A stretch of DNA of 64,000 nucleotides, from positions 124,001 through 188,000 of the forward strand of contig CAVLYN010000079.1 in the NCBI GenBank assembly GCA_963675135.1. Reading direction: 5' to 3'. The notes beneath the pieces are model-generated. The model saw only the letters and a program-made list of their open reading frames with translations, did not search any database and was not told the origin of the DNA. This document shows positions 34,857 to 43,823 of the stretch, piece by piece; position 1 is the stretch's first letter, and each line of letters opens with the position of its first letter. Source of the DNA: Galeopsis tetrahit (taxonomy: Eukaryota > Streptophyta > Magnoliopsida > Lamiales > Lamiaceae). The position numbers were made by a program, and so were the translations under genes.

Positions 34857-36017
34857 ATGACCAAAACTTACGATCCAGCTTATTCAACCACCGTATCTTT
34901 CAATAAACCCATCATGCTTGGAATGATGGCAGCAAGGGATATTAGCCTTGTTAAACATTGGTTTGAAAATGGCGAACCTAATAAAAAATTAGCGACTGTT
35001 GCTTTCACGAAAGCAATTGACATGCAATGGATTGAAGCTCTCGAACTTATTTGGTCGCAAGATTGGTTGACTCAAAAAGGCATGATTACTATCGCTTGCA
35101 ATCATGTTGTGGCTGTAACAATGTATGGTCGTTGCACTGAATTTCACAATTCTCGTTCTCATAATTGGGTTATGGAAAAAACTTTTTCTAACATTTTGTC
35201 TAAAGCACAAAAAAACATTTTGTTTCTTGGCTTAATTGAACTCTGCGTTAAAAATCGCAATGAATACTACTGGGATATTTTCTTTAATGCAGATTTGAAT
35301 TTCAAAGGTGTAACGTCAGAAAATATTATTGGAAATTGTATTTATATATTGAATCAAGAAAATAATGAATATAATAATTTTGATAATGATAGAAAATTAG
35401 CCTCTAAGCAACTTGATGCTATTCTTGCCAATAAAAATGGCATTCAAATTAGTGATCATAATATTATTTCTGTTCTTACTGACTATAAGAGAAAAAATTT
35501 CGATTTGTTCTTTAAACTTATCGAAGTTAATAAACTTATTATGGATGAAAAAGATCTTTTTATCTTAGCTACCCAATGCTCCCTTTTCTTTAAATCTGTT
35601 TTTCCTCGTTTTAGAGAATATAAAGAAATAATAGAGAAAAATCCTGAATTTTGTGATTTGGCTTTTGAAAGAACCATAAAAGCTTTAATTAAAGCTGGAT
35701 TACCTGAAACAGTTATGTTTTCTAAAAAAGATCTTGAAGATAAATATACTTATTCGTTTGAAAATGGATACATTTCTTTAAGAAGATATTCTTACAGCAC
35801 TGATTTACCTTTGGAAGCTAGACAATTCCCAAGAACTTATTCTGGATTTTCTCTTCGTGATAAAATCGTTCCTGTAACATTTCAAATTGGCGTAGCACTT
35901 TTTTCAGAGCTTAAAGCATCAGAAAATTCTTATGACAAAGTTTTCAAACAACCATCCGAAGATGATTTAAAAATTATGGTTGAAAAGTTCAAACATTTAA
36001 AAGTCATAATAAAATAA
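34857..36017 (+). CDS. Helical repeat-like protein, 386 aa (paralogue of 29615)
   Basis: Shares the N-terminus and whole layout with the gene at 29615, including HW-x-ENxEPNKK, YYWDIFFNAD, LPETVMFSKKDLED and a YISLRR turn near the C-terminus. Alpha-helical repeat protein, soluble, no catalytic motif. It stands alone between a terminator and the next gene, with TATAAT at about 34825. The two copies are 4 kb apart, so a duplication followed by insertion of other genes is likely. Confidence 0.7.
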   Translation: MTKTYDPAYSTTVSFNKPIMLGMMAARDISLVKHWFENGEPNKKLATVAFTKAIDMQWIEALELIWSQDWLTQKGMITIACNHVVAVTMYGRCTEFHNSRSHNWVMEKTFSNILSKAQKNILFLGLIELCVKNRNEYYWDIFFNADLNFKGVTSENIIGNCIYILNQENNEYNNFDNDRKLASKQLDAILANKNGIQISDHNIISVLTDYKRKNFDLFFKLIEVNKLIMDEKDLFILATQCSLFFKSVFPRFREYKEIIEKNPEFCDLAFERTIKALIKAGLPETVMFSKKDLEDKYTYSFENGYISLRRYSYSTDLPLEARQFPRTYSGFSLRDKIVPVTFQIGVALFSELKASENSYDKVFKQPSEDDLKIMVEKFKHLKVIIK

Positions 36018-36112
36018 AGGTAATCTGATAAATACTAATATTTTATTTTTCTTTACATGTTGTTATTTTAGGCATATAATAGCACTATATTATTTTGGAT
36101 GAAAACAGAATT

Positions 36113-36385
36113 ATGGATCGTGAACAATTTGCTTTTGAACTTGCTAAAAACGAAGCAATTCATGCACGCCTTTTTGGTAGCAATGAAAAAGAGGCTGTAA
36201 TTAAATCTCTTCAAAAATCAGGAATCAAAGTCACAGAATCTATTCTTGCAGAAGTAGCAAAACTTAGTAACCCTTCTGTGGCAATATGCTGGACAAGAAC
36301 AGCAGACAATTCAGGGCATCGTGTATCTGATATTTCTTTTTCTCATTATTCAAAAACATATACAAGAATAACTAAATCAAGGTAA
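36113..36385 (+). CDS. Small hypothetical protein, 90 aa
   Basis: The ATG at 36113 is preferred to an in-frame TTG at 36095. The protein is helical for 60 residues with a NEKEAVIKSLQKSGIKV helix, then basic. Start of a three-gene unit with short gaps. Function unknown. Confidence 0.6.
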   Translation: MDREQFAFELAKNEAIHARLFGSNEKEAVIKSLQKSGIKVTESILAEVAKLSNPSVAICWTRTADNSGHRVSDISFSHYSKTYTRITKSR

Positions 36386-36388
36386 ACC

Positions 36389-36763
36389 ATGCATATTAAA
36401 GATATTGAAACAGTTGAACAATTTCTTGATGTTATTTCTGAAATAGCAAATGAAGCCAATCATTTTCCTAAACAATGGATTACTGGTGGTATTTATGGTG
36501 GAACAGTTTATAAAAAGGGATCTGCAATCACTCCTGACGAAGAACCAAAAGATAAATATCTTCCTGTTATTGCTCATGTTATCTTTCCTGAAATCACAGC
36601 CGAAAAACTTGATGAAATCAGTCAGAATCCTTTGATTTGGATTGAAACAGATGATACACAAGCTGGACCTTATAATGACTTCACTACTTACAAAGAAAAA
36701 CATATTAATTTTCAAGAACTTTTTGTTTCTCTAAAAAAGGCTTATATTGATGAAGACAATTGA
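36389..36763 (+). CDS. Hypothetical protein, 124 aa
   Basis: Starts 3 bases after the previous stop. It has an ETVEQFLDVISEIANEANHF helix and a beta region with QWITGGIYGGTVYKKG, plus LPVIAHVIFPEITAEKL. The pattern may reflect a small phage-type domain, but I cannot name it. Its end overlaps the next gene by 14 bases. Confidence 0.65.
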   Translation: MHIKDIETVEQFLDVISEIANEANHFPKQWITGGIYGGTVYKKGSAITPDEEPKDKYLPVIAHVIFPEITAEKLDEISQNPLIWIETDDTQAGPYNDFTTYKEKHINFQELFVSLKKAYIDEDN

Positions 36764-37016
36764 TCAATATCTTACTTTTGAATCATTTGAAAATGACGCA
36801 TTGACTTATGATATCAGAAAAGAATGGACGCTAGGTTCACCAGAACCTAACGATAACGAACTTTTCGGATTTATAAGCTCTGCAACTCCTGAAAAAGTTA
36901 AAGAAAACGCACCAACATTAGAACTCAGAAAAGCTTGGAAGTATAGCGAATATGATGACCAAGGCGTTAAAGAACTCAATTTAAAATACATGTATGAATA
37001 CCTGAAAGGTCTTTAA
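36750..37016 (+). CDS. Small acidic protein, 88 aa
   Basis: Overlaps the previous gene and so is translationally coupled. Acidic, helical, with a repeated feature: DIRKEWTLGSPEPND and ELRKAWKYSEYDDQG look like two copies of a short helical unit. Function unknown. Confidence 0.6.
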   Translation: MKTIDQYLTFESFENDALTYDIRKEWTLGSPEPNDNELFGFISSATPEKVKENAPTLELRKAWKYSEYDDQGVKELNLKYMYEYLKGL

Positions 37017-37096
37017 TGGCTTGCAAAAAACGTCCAATCTTGATATAATTAGGCATATATTGAAACATATGCCTTTTTCTATTAACGGAAAGAAAA

Positions 37097-37504
37097 ATGA
37101 ACACTTTATTCATCACAGCTATTGTTGGTTTGCCGGGTGCTGGTAAAACCACCCTTGCCAATAAATTATGTGATAGCAATACTTTCTTAATTGATGATTT
37201 CTCACTCAATAAGCATCTTGTGGAAGATTTCCATAAACTGTCATTTAAAAAATTAGTTATTACTGATCCTCGTCTTTGTGAAGCAAAAAAAGATAGGGCT
37301 GAATCGGTTTTTAAACGCTATTTTGGAAATGATGTTTCAATCACATGGATTGCATTTGAAAATAATATCGAAACATGTTGGAACAACGTTCAAAAAAGAA
37401 ATGACAAACGAGTTATTAGTAAAAGATTCTTGGAGGCTTTATCGCGACAATATAACCCTTTAGAATTTACACAGAATCCAAAAACTGTATTCAAAGTGGA
37501 ATAA
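37097..37504 (+). CDS. P-loop kinase-like ATPase, 135 aa
   Basis: Walker A GLPGAGKTT at residues 11-19, a DDFS acidic segment near 35-38 (likely base or Mg site), ITDPRLCE at about 56 and an EFNNIETCW helix fit the small nucleotide/polynucleotide-kinase-type P-loop family (T4 Pnkp-like or AAA_33). The substrate cannot be told. In a window with RNA ligase, HAD and nucleotidyltransferase genes, RNA 5'-end phosphorylation is possible (inference). Promoter-like TTGATATAATT precedes it. Confidence 0.7.
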   Translation: MNTLFITAIVGLPGAGKTTLANKLCDSNTFLIDDFSLNKHLVEDFHKLSFKKLVITDPRLCEAKKDRAESVFKRYFGNDVSITWIAFENNIETCWNNVQKRNDKRVISKRFLEALSRQYNPLEFTQNPKTVFKVE

Positions 37505-37508
37505 TCTG

Positions 37509-37688
37509 TTAAATTGAGCATACTTTATTTAACAGATTTTCAGAAACTTCCATAGCCTCTATTCTTTCCTGAATATCCTTGCCATATTGGATATACCTTT
37601 TCTTTGCTTCTGCATTCATCGAATCTCGTTCTATTTTTGACATGTTTTTCCTGTATTCAGTTAATTCTATTATTTTTTGTAAATTCAT
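37509..37688 (-). CDS. Very small helical protein, 59 aa
   Basis: A minus-strand frame of 59 residues with charged helices and regular spacing (ELTEYRKNMSKIERDSMN, then YIQYGKDIQERIEAME), convergent to the kinase gene. AAGGTT lies just before the ATG. Its coding-like composition makes it more credible than background; no family. Confidence 0.5.
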   Translation of the reverse strand: MNLQKIIELTEYRKNMSKIERDSMNAEAKKRYIQYGKDIQERIEAMEVSENLLNKVCSI

Positions 37689-37856
37689 TTTTTAACCTTC
37701 TTTCAATTGAATTGTATTCTCATAATATTATAGTTCTTCGTTGATTTATATATCAATCGTCAATTAACATTGAGTGGTTGACGAAAAACCAATTATAACG
37801 TATAATTCAACCATTAAACAGTCAAACACCTTATTTGAATATTAGGAATATCCTAC

Positions 37857-39188
37857 ATGACTACCACCACTGCCTCTTTTTCTTTTACTGGCGAATTTTA
37901 TACTAATCATGCTCGTAACCTTGTTCTTGACGGACAATGGCGTGATGCATATAATTTTTTGATGGAAGGTTTTGAGGGTATGGGAAGTGAACATGCTTTT
38001 TCCATTTTGAAAGGCACACATGCATTGGTAGGTGCTGGAAGTGATATTGACCTCCTTGAAAAATTAGATGAAGATTATCAAAAAGATGTTCATGATATTT
38101 ATTACCGGAATGTTTTCAGTGAAGTAGGTGGCAAATTTAAATTTGATAGACTTATCACTCTTGAAAAAATTCAAGAAGATATTCAACTTCGCGGTTTGAT
38201 TTCTGACATTCCAGAAGCTTCTGTATATATTGAACGATACATGCTTAATAAAAATGAGCAAGTTTTTTCTATTCGCTATGGTGATCGAACTCGTGAAGTA
38301 GATTATGTTATTGCTGAAAAATTTGACCCTAATACTTTGCCATTATGGACTACTGATAAAGATATTCCAAGAAGTGCAAAACATTACTATATGCTTAATT
38401 TTAAACGCGATGTAGTAGTGAATCAGCCAGTAGTTAAAGAAAAACAAAAAAATCCTGTTTCCACTCGCAATATTTACCGTGAAGCATCAGCACAAAGCAC
38501 AGCCAGAGAATTCAACTTTGATAATGTGGAAGATTTCTCTCACAGCTTGCGAGTTAAAGTCTTGGAAGCTATCAAGGAGCGTGGAGTCGAATGGAAAACA
38601 GAAGAAGTTCATCATCTTGGTAAAATTCATCCTATTCGTTATCCTGTTGATTTGGCAATGGCGTATGCTCTCCAACGTACCAGTCTTTCTGCTTTTGCTC
38701 CAAAATGGGAACCAGTTTCTGAACGAGGTTTGAAGATGGGTAATGATTCTCAACTTCACACAGACCTTTGGTTAGCTCTTGGTCATAATCTGGATGGTAG
38801 TGAATATTCTTATGATGAGGAACATGTAAGTGTTTTTAACCATTTGATGATTCAGCTTCAAGAGAAATCTTTCCCTGCTGGCGAATTCTATACATTAAAC
38901 TCAGCAGGCTTGAAAACATTTACTGGTAAAATTGTGACATTGAAAAGTGAAAAAATCACAAAAAAAGATATTTTGGTTATCCCCCATGCTGGACCTGAAT
39001 ATCAAACACAAGCAATGAAGGCTGGTCTTGTTATTTGTGAAGTAGGTGGCAAACTTGCTCATTTGGCAATTGTTGGTCGAGAAATGGGACTCCCTCTTAT
39101 TCAAATGGAAAACGCTACCAAATTATTTAATGAGGGAGCTAAGTTAAAAATTGATTTCGATTCTGCCACAATTATTGCCTCAAATTAA
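37857..39188 (+). CDS. Orphan protein with C-terminal PEP-utilising swivel domain, 443 aa
   Basis: The C-terminal 90 residues carry the swivelling phosphohistidine domain of PEP synthase/PPDK-type enzymes: ITKKDILVIPHAGPEY, then GGKLAHLAIVGREMGLPLI with the phospho-accepting His at residue 402, then KLKIDFDSATI. The N-terminal 350 residues are unlike the ATP-grasp or PEP-binding domains normally present, so this is an unusual architecture; they begin with a Phe/Tyr-rich helical segment and hold a HHLGKIHPIRYPVDLAM section. The protein may accept a phosphoryl group from a partner or act as a phosphotransfer node. Promoter TTGACG... upstream at about 37780 is followed by TATAAT. Confidence 0.7.
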   Translation: MTTTTASFSFTGEFYTNHARNLVLDGQWRDAYNFLMEGFEGMGSEHAFSILKGTHALVGAGSDIDLLEKLDEDYQKDVHDIYYRNVFSEVGGKFKFDRLITLEKIQEDIQLRGLISDIPEASVYIERYMLNKNEQVFSIRYGDRTREVDYVIAEKFDPNTLPLWTTDKDIPRSAKHYYMLNFKRDVVVNQPVVKEKQKNPVSTRNIYREASAQSTAREFNFDNVEDFSHSLRVKVLEAIKERGVEWKTEEVHHLGKIHPIRYPVDLAMAYALQRTSLSAFAPKWEPVSERGLKMGNDSQLHTDLWLALGHNLDGSEYSYDEEHVSVFNHLMIQLQEKSFPAGEFYTLNSAGLKTFTGKIVTLKSEKITKKDILVIPHAGPEYQTQAMKAGLVICEVGGKLAHLAIVGREMGLPLIQMENATKLFNEGAKLKIDFDSATIIASN

Positions 39189-39203
39189 TTAGAAATATCA
39201 ACA

Positions 39204-39599
39204 ATGAATAAACTTAAAGACATTTCAAACGCAGATATTGCTCTCAAAAACAGATTGTATGTGAATGGATGGAATCTTTCTGCAATGCTAAGGAAAATTC
39301 GCTCTAATCAGGTAGAATCTATTGTTGATATTTTCTATGAACAAGAAAAACCAGTTGGTGTTCTTGTTATTGAGAAAACTTGCAAAATGAAAGATAAACA
39401 TATAGATAGCTATCTTATTCAAGTTTTTGTTAAAAAGAATTACCGCAGAAAAGGCATTGCTTCTGCCCTTATAAATAGAAATAAAATTGATGGCGTGAAT
39501 TTCAGACTAGGTGAAGGATTATATAATCTAGAACCTTTCAGAGCCAAAAATAGACTCATATTTGATAGGCAGATACGTATTAATGATTTAGAATTTTAA
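39204..39599 (+). CDS. GNAT-like acetyltransferase, 131 aa
   Basis: Motif A is visible as IQVFVKKNYRRKGIASALI (residues 74-92), with the RRKGIA acetyl-CoA pyrophosphate loop. A preceding PVGVLVIEK strand fits. The N-terminus (ISNADIALKNRLYVNGWNL) matches the paralogue at 39670. Substrate unknown. It starts 15 bases after the swivel-domain gene and is probably co-transcribed. Confidence 0.7.
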   Translation: MNKLKDISNADIALKNRLYVNGWNLSAMLRKIRSNQVESIVDIFYEQEKPVGVLVIEKTCKMKDKHIDSYLIQVFVKKNYRRKGIASALINRNKIDGVNFRLGEGLYNLEPFRAKNRLIFDRQIRINDLEF

Positions 39600-39669
39600 A
39601 TATATTGTCGTGCCTCTCTAAATATGATATTATTACGCCACATTAAACCATTTCCATAGATATTAATAG

Positions 39670-40047
39670 ATGACACAAACTAAAGATCAAATCAATGCAG
39701 ATATTGCCATTAAAAATAAGCTTTTTGTTGAAGGTTGGGGATTAATACCTCAGCTTGAAAGAGTTCGTGATGGTCGAAAGAAGGGCACAGTCCGTATTCA
39801 TTATGAAAAGGTTTATTTGGAAAGTGAAGGCTCCTATAAACCTTTTGCCATTCCTGTTGCAGTTTTGGTAATTATGCCACAACCATGCGCTCCAAAACAA
39901 GCCATGGTCTTTGTCAAAGAAGAATATCGGCGCAAAGGCATTGCAACAAAACTTCTTTCTCGTTTCAAACCTGACAATCTTTTTGCTCAAACTGGCATCA
40001 ATGGTAGTCGTGATTTCTGGTCTAAAATGAATATTGAAGTGTATTGA
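39670..40047 (+). CDS. GNAT-like acetyltransferase, 125 aa
   Basis: Paralogue of 39204 with the same N-terminus and motif A (VFVKEEYRRKGIATKLL). Slightly divergent centre. The duplication suggests a functional pair or a recent copy. Substrate unknown. Confidence 0.7.
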   Translation: MTQTKDQINADIAIKNKLFVEGWGLIPQLERVRDGRKKGTVRIHYEKVYLESEGSYKPFAIPVAVLVIMPQPCAPKQAMVFVKEEYRRKGIATKLLSRFKPDNLFAQTGINGSRDFWSKMNIEVY

Positions 40048-40208
40048 AGCGACACAAAATATAAACAAAAAAGGTTGATCTAAAATACATTTTGTAATAC
40101 AATCAAGACATCTGAAAATGAGTGATTATTTTCTGAAACAGATTTAAAAAAGGACACTTTGGTTTTTGTAAATTATATAATATATTTATAATCAATTGAG
40201 GATTTTTA

Positions 40209-40403
40209 ATGAATGCTAATACTTCTAAATTGTCTATTTTTGAAGTTACTTTAAATTACGGTCGCCAGTTCCCTCTTTTTAAAGATCGAATTAATGCTCG
40301 TGATGAAGAACACTCAAAGTTGATTGGTCGTTTTAATGCAGAAGCAAAAGGCTATCCCAAAAATGTAGAATTTGAATTTAATGCTGAAAAAAGCGTTTAT
40401 TAA
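40209..40403 (+). CDS. Small hypothetical protein, 64 aa
   Basis: Basic 64-residue protein with an FEVTLNYGRQFPLFKDRI start and an E/A-rich tail. A TATAATATATTTATAAT region precedes it. Starts behind GAGG at about 40197. Confidence 0.6.
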   Translation: MNANTSKLSIFEVTLNYGRQFPLFKDRINARDEEHSKLIGRFNAEAKGYPKNVEFEFNAEKSVY

Positions 40404-40412
40404 AGGTATTTA

Positions 40413-40622
40413 ATGAGACATTATTATTTAGACGAAAAAGGTGAGTCTTCATCTGAACATTGGGGAATTGGAAAGTCCCAACATAACAAAGTTCTTGTGC
40501 AACTTGGTGATGAAAAAGGTGAACAAATTAGGCTAAGCTATACGGCAGAAGAAGCTACTTCTATGGCGAATGCTTTGCTTGATATGGTTGAAAAAATAAA
40601 ATCATCAAAAATTCCAGATTAA
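40413..40622 (+). CDS. Small hypothetical protein, 69 aa
   Basis: Follows the previous gene after 9 bases with AAGG before the ATG. A beta start and a C-terminal helix (TAEEATSMANALLDMVEKI). No family recognised. Confidence 0.6.
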   Translation: MRHYYLDEKGESSSEHWGIGKSQHNKVLVQLGDEKGEQIRLSYTAEEATSMANALLDMVEKIKSSKIPD

Positions 40623-40703
40623 GATAATATCTATGGATTCTTCTTTACTGTTTTATAAGGATTATAGTATAATGCCATCAATTAAACAGATTTGGAATTA
40701 AAA

Positions 40704-40994
40704 ATGAGTTCTGCTATCAAACACTCTATTGGCACAGTTATTGAAGGCACGATTGACAGTCAATTAATTATCAATGCCTTTCTAAATGAAATTCGTAAAC
40801 ACGATTCAGAATTATTTTTATCCTTACGTTCAGAATTAAATTTCATCAAGGATTTTGAAAGTGAAGAAAGTCAAGAATTTTTGGCTAATTTAATGGAAAT
40901 CCTTGACTCCTATTCATCTTCTGAATATGTATTTACTTCACATCCATACCAGCCTCTTAACTACGGTTTTTGGTCAAATTCAATTTTCAGTTGA
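40704..40994 (+). CDS. Small protein, 96 aa (paralogue of 41055)
   Basis: The ATG at 40704 is preferred to an in-frame TTG at 40692. It shares with the next gene the I-x-GTI/IVIKG start, an acidic helical middle and the ending YGFW-S. A promoter-like AGTATAAT lies about 35 bases before it. Confidence 0.6.
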   Translation: MSSAIKHSIGTVIEGTIDSQLIINAFLNEIRKHDSELFLSLRSELNFIKDFESEESQEFLANLMEILDSYSSSEYVFTSHPYQPLNYGFWSNSIFS

Positions 40995-41054
40995 ACCAAT
41001 TCAAAATATCCTTGTCTTATCTATACATACCAATTCACACAGAGATTTAAAATC

Positions 41055-41357
41055 ATGAAAAATGTTCCTGTTCCCGGCATCGTTATCAAAGGCATTGTAT
41101 TTAACGATTCTTTTATTGAAAAAGCCATTACTGAACTTCGTAAATATGAACCAGAAAAGGCAGAAAGCCGTCAAGCCCTTAAAGAGAAAATTCAAGACGA
41201 AGATGGTAATGTTTTCTTGATGGAAACTTTGTTAAATGATTTGAACGAAGTGGCTGGCAAAGATCTTTATTTTGGATTAAATTTTGATTTTGAAAAAACT
41301 GGTCAAATGGGTTATGGTTTCTGGTCTAAAGATGAACAACATGTATCAATCAACTGA
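41055..41357 (+). CDS. Small protein, 100 aa (paralogue of 40704)
   Basis: Similar layout to 40704: a beta start PGIVIKGIVFND, acidic helices, and the ending MGYGFWSKDEQ. The pair is probably a local duplication. Function unknown. Confidence 0.6.
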   Translation: MKNVPVPGIVIKGIVFNDSFIEKAITELRKYEPEKAESRQALKEKIQDEDGNVFLMETLLNDLNEVAGKDLYFGLNFDFEKTGQMGYGFWSKDEQHVSIN

Positions 41358-41424
41358 TATTTCTCTTTTCAAATAAGCATTATAGTGTTATAATGCTTTC
41401 ACCAAACACACATAGGAACAAATA

Positions 41425-41844
41425 ATGAGCATGCCTACTCTGCACAAAACGTTTAACAAAGAACTCGAAAAAATGAGCCTTATGTCTGGTAACGTTTTTT
41501 CAGATCTTCAATCGTCTATTTATGTTCGTGGTATTAACGAACGTAAATGCAATGGCTATGATTTTGCAAAAGGCGAGCTTTTTACATCAGATCTTCAAAC
41601 TATTGAGCGCTTTTCTAAATACTCAAGTTTTCCGATGAGTTTTCATGAAAAACTCCATGAAGTCTGTGAAAAAGGAAATGCTTGTGTATACGTATTTCAC
41701 AATCCTGCTGGCTCTCATTCGCTGAGCTTTGCGATTTCTAACAAAGAAGGTTTGCAATACTTTCACGAAGTAGGAAAATCCGAAAAGCAACAAAGTGCTA
41801 ATGCCTATATTAAGCAAACTATGAATGAAAAAGGGTGGTTTTAA
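41425..41844 (+). CDS. Hypothetical protein, 139 aa
   Basis: Soluble protein with an N-terminal helix, a YVRGINERKCNGYDFAKGE segment and a C-terminal beta part with CVYVFHNPAGSHSLSFAIS. Promoter-like TATAATGC stands at about 41389. No family recognised. The stretch to 42069 has a short 22-codon frame at 41936 and a GACTGG...CCAGTC inverted repeat at 42003-42033. Confidence 0.6.
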   Translation: MSMPTLHKTFNKELEKMSLMSGNVFSDLQSSIYVRGINERKCNGYDFAKGELFTSDLQTIERFSKYSSFPMSFHEKLHEVCEKGNACVYVFHNPAGSHSLSFAISNKEGLQYFHEVGKSEKQQSANAYIKQTMNEKGWF

Positions 41845-42002
41845 CATAGTGTCATAATGCTTTATTTTGAATAGATAGATTTCAGTTATTATTAGTATAA
41901 AACGATATAACAGTTCCTTAACAACTCCTTCCATAATGGAATTTATAAAGGTAAAATATACAAACAGAAAGAGAAAAATTCTTTCCGATTTGCAAGGGAT
42001 AT

Positions 42003-42033
42003 GACTGGTCGTTTAATTTAAATTCCAGTCCTT
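42003..42033. repeat. Inverted repeat GACTGG / CCAGTC
   Basis: Six-base arms around 19 A/T-rich bases, 37 bases before the ATG at 42070. It has no T-run, so it may be a control site rather than a terminator. Confidence 0.35.
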
Positions 42034-42069
42034 AAAACGATAAAATTTAAACTAAATGATAAAGGTATA

Positions 42070-42312
42070 ATGACTATGAATACTGTAAAAAATATAAATG
42101 CAGACGCTTTTCAATCTGTTATTGACAATGTAGGTGTTTGTCATATAGAATTGATTCCAGATGTGATTTGTAGCGTTCGAGAATTTGGTAGCTCTTTTGA
42201 TTGCAGAATTGTAGACCAAAGAATTGACGATAAAGTGATTAGAGAATTTGAAGCTCGAAATCTAAAACAGATACAAGAAGAAGCTGGCATAGTAATCAGA
42301 ACTCTTCAATAA
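42070..42312 (+). CDS. Small hypothetical protein, 80 aa
   Basis: Alternating beta (CHIELIPDVICSV) and helix (IREFEARNLKQIQEEAG). The second ATG at residue 3 is also possible. No family recognised. Confidence 0.6.
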   Translation: MTMNTVKNINADAFQSVIDNVGVCHIELIPDVICSVREFGSSFDCRIVDQRIDDKVIREFEARNLKQIQEEAGIVIRTLQ

Positions 42313-42343
42313 AACTTAAACCCAAAATAAAGGAAGTAAAAAC

Positions 42344-42556
42344 ATGTCAAATCTTAAACAAAAACGAATTTTTGTCCGTCCAGAAAAAAATGGTATGGGA
42401 TACACCATTGACGTAGCCAACGAGTTTGGCGAGTCAGTTGAAAACTTTATCATTTCCAGTTCAGAGCGTACTTTGGAAGTGGTTGAGCGTAAAATCAAAG
42501 ATGGTTATTTCATTAAGGACACAAGTTTGAGTATGCTGCGTGGCGCTTGCGCTTAA
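42344..42556 (+). CDS. Small basic protein, 70 aa
   Basis: Basic start (LKQKRIFVRPEKNG), beta-rich centre and short helix. It is the last gene before a terminator and follows AAGGAAG. No family recognised. Confidence 0.6.
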   Translation: MSNLKQKRIFVRPEKNGMGYTIDVANEFGESVENFIISSSERTLEVVERKIKDGYFIKDTSLSMLRGACA

Positions 42557-42574
42557 TAGCTTCACTTAAAAAAT

Positions 42575-42598
42575 AAAGACTCTTCGGAGTCTTTTTTT
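42575..42598 (+). terminator. Rho-independent terminator
   Basis: AAAGACTC-TTCG-GAGTCTTT with T-run. Confidence 0.85.
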
Positions 42599-42661
42599 TG
42601 TTGCTAATTTTATCATTACAATGTATAATCAAAGAAATTCATCACCATAAGATAATTAATA

Positions 42662-43090
42662 ATGTCAGAAGTAAAAGCGAAAAAATTAAAAATCAAAATG
42701 CCTATCGTTTTATTCATCTTTGCTTTAATCATTCAGGCAAATAATCCTAATATTTTTACATATTTAGTTTGTCTCGCTTACTTATTTATGCTTAGCTTTC
42801 TAGGTGTTTTTACAGTCAGCGTTGCTGTTTACTCAATTTTTAAAGATGGTCTTTTAAACGTTTTTAAAAGTCGAGAGACAAAACCAGAAGTCGCTTTACC
42901 TAAGAAACTTTCTATCATTATTACTTGTTTTCTTGTTGGAACATATTTAATGAATGGCGTTTTTGACTCTACCTTCTTCAACGTTCTTTTATCACTATCT
43001 TTTGCTTATCTTATATTTGATGCCCCAATGATTCTTATGAATATGAGATTTTCTCGTGAACCTCAAAATATTAATGCACAAAAAACATGA
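42662..43090 (+). CDS. Membrane protein, 142 aa
   Basis: Four hydrophobic segments at about residues 14-32, 37-60, 84-104 and 110-128 after a lysine-rich start. Inner membrane protein without known motif. Its stop overlaps the next ATG by 4 bases (ATGA), so they are coupled. Confidence 0.65.
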   Translation: MSEVKAKKLKIKMPIVLFIFALIIQANNPNIFTYLVCLAYLFMLSFLGVFTVSVAVYSIFKDGLLNVFKSRETKPEVALPKKLSIIITCFLVGTYLMNGVFDSTFFNVLLSLSFAYLIFDAPMILMNMRFSREPQNINAQKT

Positions 43091-43434
43091 AAATCAAATT
43101 GCCATTTTATTTGCTTCCTGCAATGCTTATTGTCTACGCATTTGTTCCTGAACTATATTATCCACTTTGGGTGGTTTTATCAGTTTACATTTTAGGAACT
43201 ACACTATTAATGTTTATTGAAATTAAAAAAATCTGGAAATATGGGATGGGTAAATATCCAGATGGTTATTTAGTATGGAATGATTGGTTCAAAAGATTTG
43301 CCGTAGGTTTTTCGTTGTATTATTTCACAACCTATCATACTTTTTCTGGTGTATTAGGTCAGACCTTATTTTTCACTTTATATTTGACACTCTTTTTTTA
43401 TGCTTTTATTGTCTTAAATTTTAAACAGCATTGA
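43087..43434 (+). CDS. Membrane protein, 115 aa
   Basis: Three to four hydrophobic segments (residues 4-20, 24-42, 66-85, 88-110). Partner of the preceding membrane protein by overlap. A two-gene membrane complex is possible; no transport motif visible. Confidence 0.65.
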   Translation: MKIKLPFYLLPAMLIVYAFVPELYYPLWVVLSVYILGTTLLMFIEIKKIWKYGMGKYPDGYLVWNDWFKRFAVGFSLYYFTTYHTFSGVLGQTLFFTLYLTLFFYAFIVLNFKQH

Positions 43435-43467
43435 GACTATTATAGTGTTGCTACATTAAAAAATGTG

Positions 43468-43496
43468 TTTACATGAAATTCTAAATACGTTATAAT
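43468..43496 (+). promoter_or_regulatory. Sigma70-type promoter
   Basis: TTTACA at 43468, 17 bases, TATAAT at 43491-43496. The -10 lies in an ATACGT-TATA-ATACGT near-palindrome, a possible operator. Confidence 0.65.
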
Positions 43497-43532
43497 ACGT
43501 ATACATCAGTCAAACAAGCATAGGTATAGAAA

Positions 43533-43823
43533 ATGAAATACTATAACGAAGCTGGTCACATTTGTCCTGTAACTCAACGTATTGCTGTTCCTGCAAGCGA
43601 ATACGCACATAGCCACATGAATGGTGATATTTCTGTTTTCTTATATCAGAAAGATCCTGAACATGTAAAAAATGATCCATGGAAGTTGGTAGAAGCTATT
43701 AAGCATGAACCAGAAGAAGATAGTGCTGATATTCTTTTCCATGATGGACATGCGGCTCATGTAAAAGCACTTAGAAACATTGTTGTTTATTTACCTAAAA
43801 CTGAGTATCCAATTGAACGATAA
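43533..43823 (+). CDS. Small hypothetical protein, 96 aa
   Basis: Starts with an ICPVTQRIAVPASEY segment and has an acidic helix (EAIKHEPEEDSAD), then His-rich FHDGHAAHVKAL. The C-terminus overlaps the next frame. Function unknown. Confidence 0.6.
   Translation: MKYYNEAGHICPVTQRIAVPASEYAHSHMNGDISVFLYQKDPEHVKNDPWKLVEAIKHEPEEDSADILFHDGHAAHVKALRNIVVYLPKTEYPIER

Noticed and set aside
41936..42004. 22-codon frame before the gene at 42070
   Set aside because: No ribosome binding site before the ATG and no supporting context.
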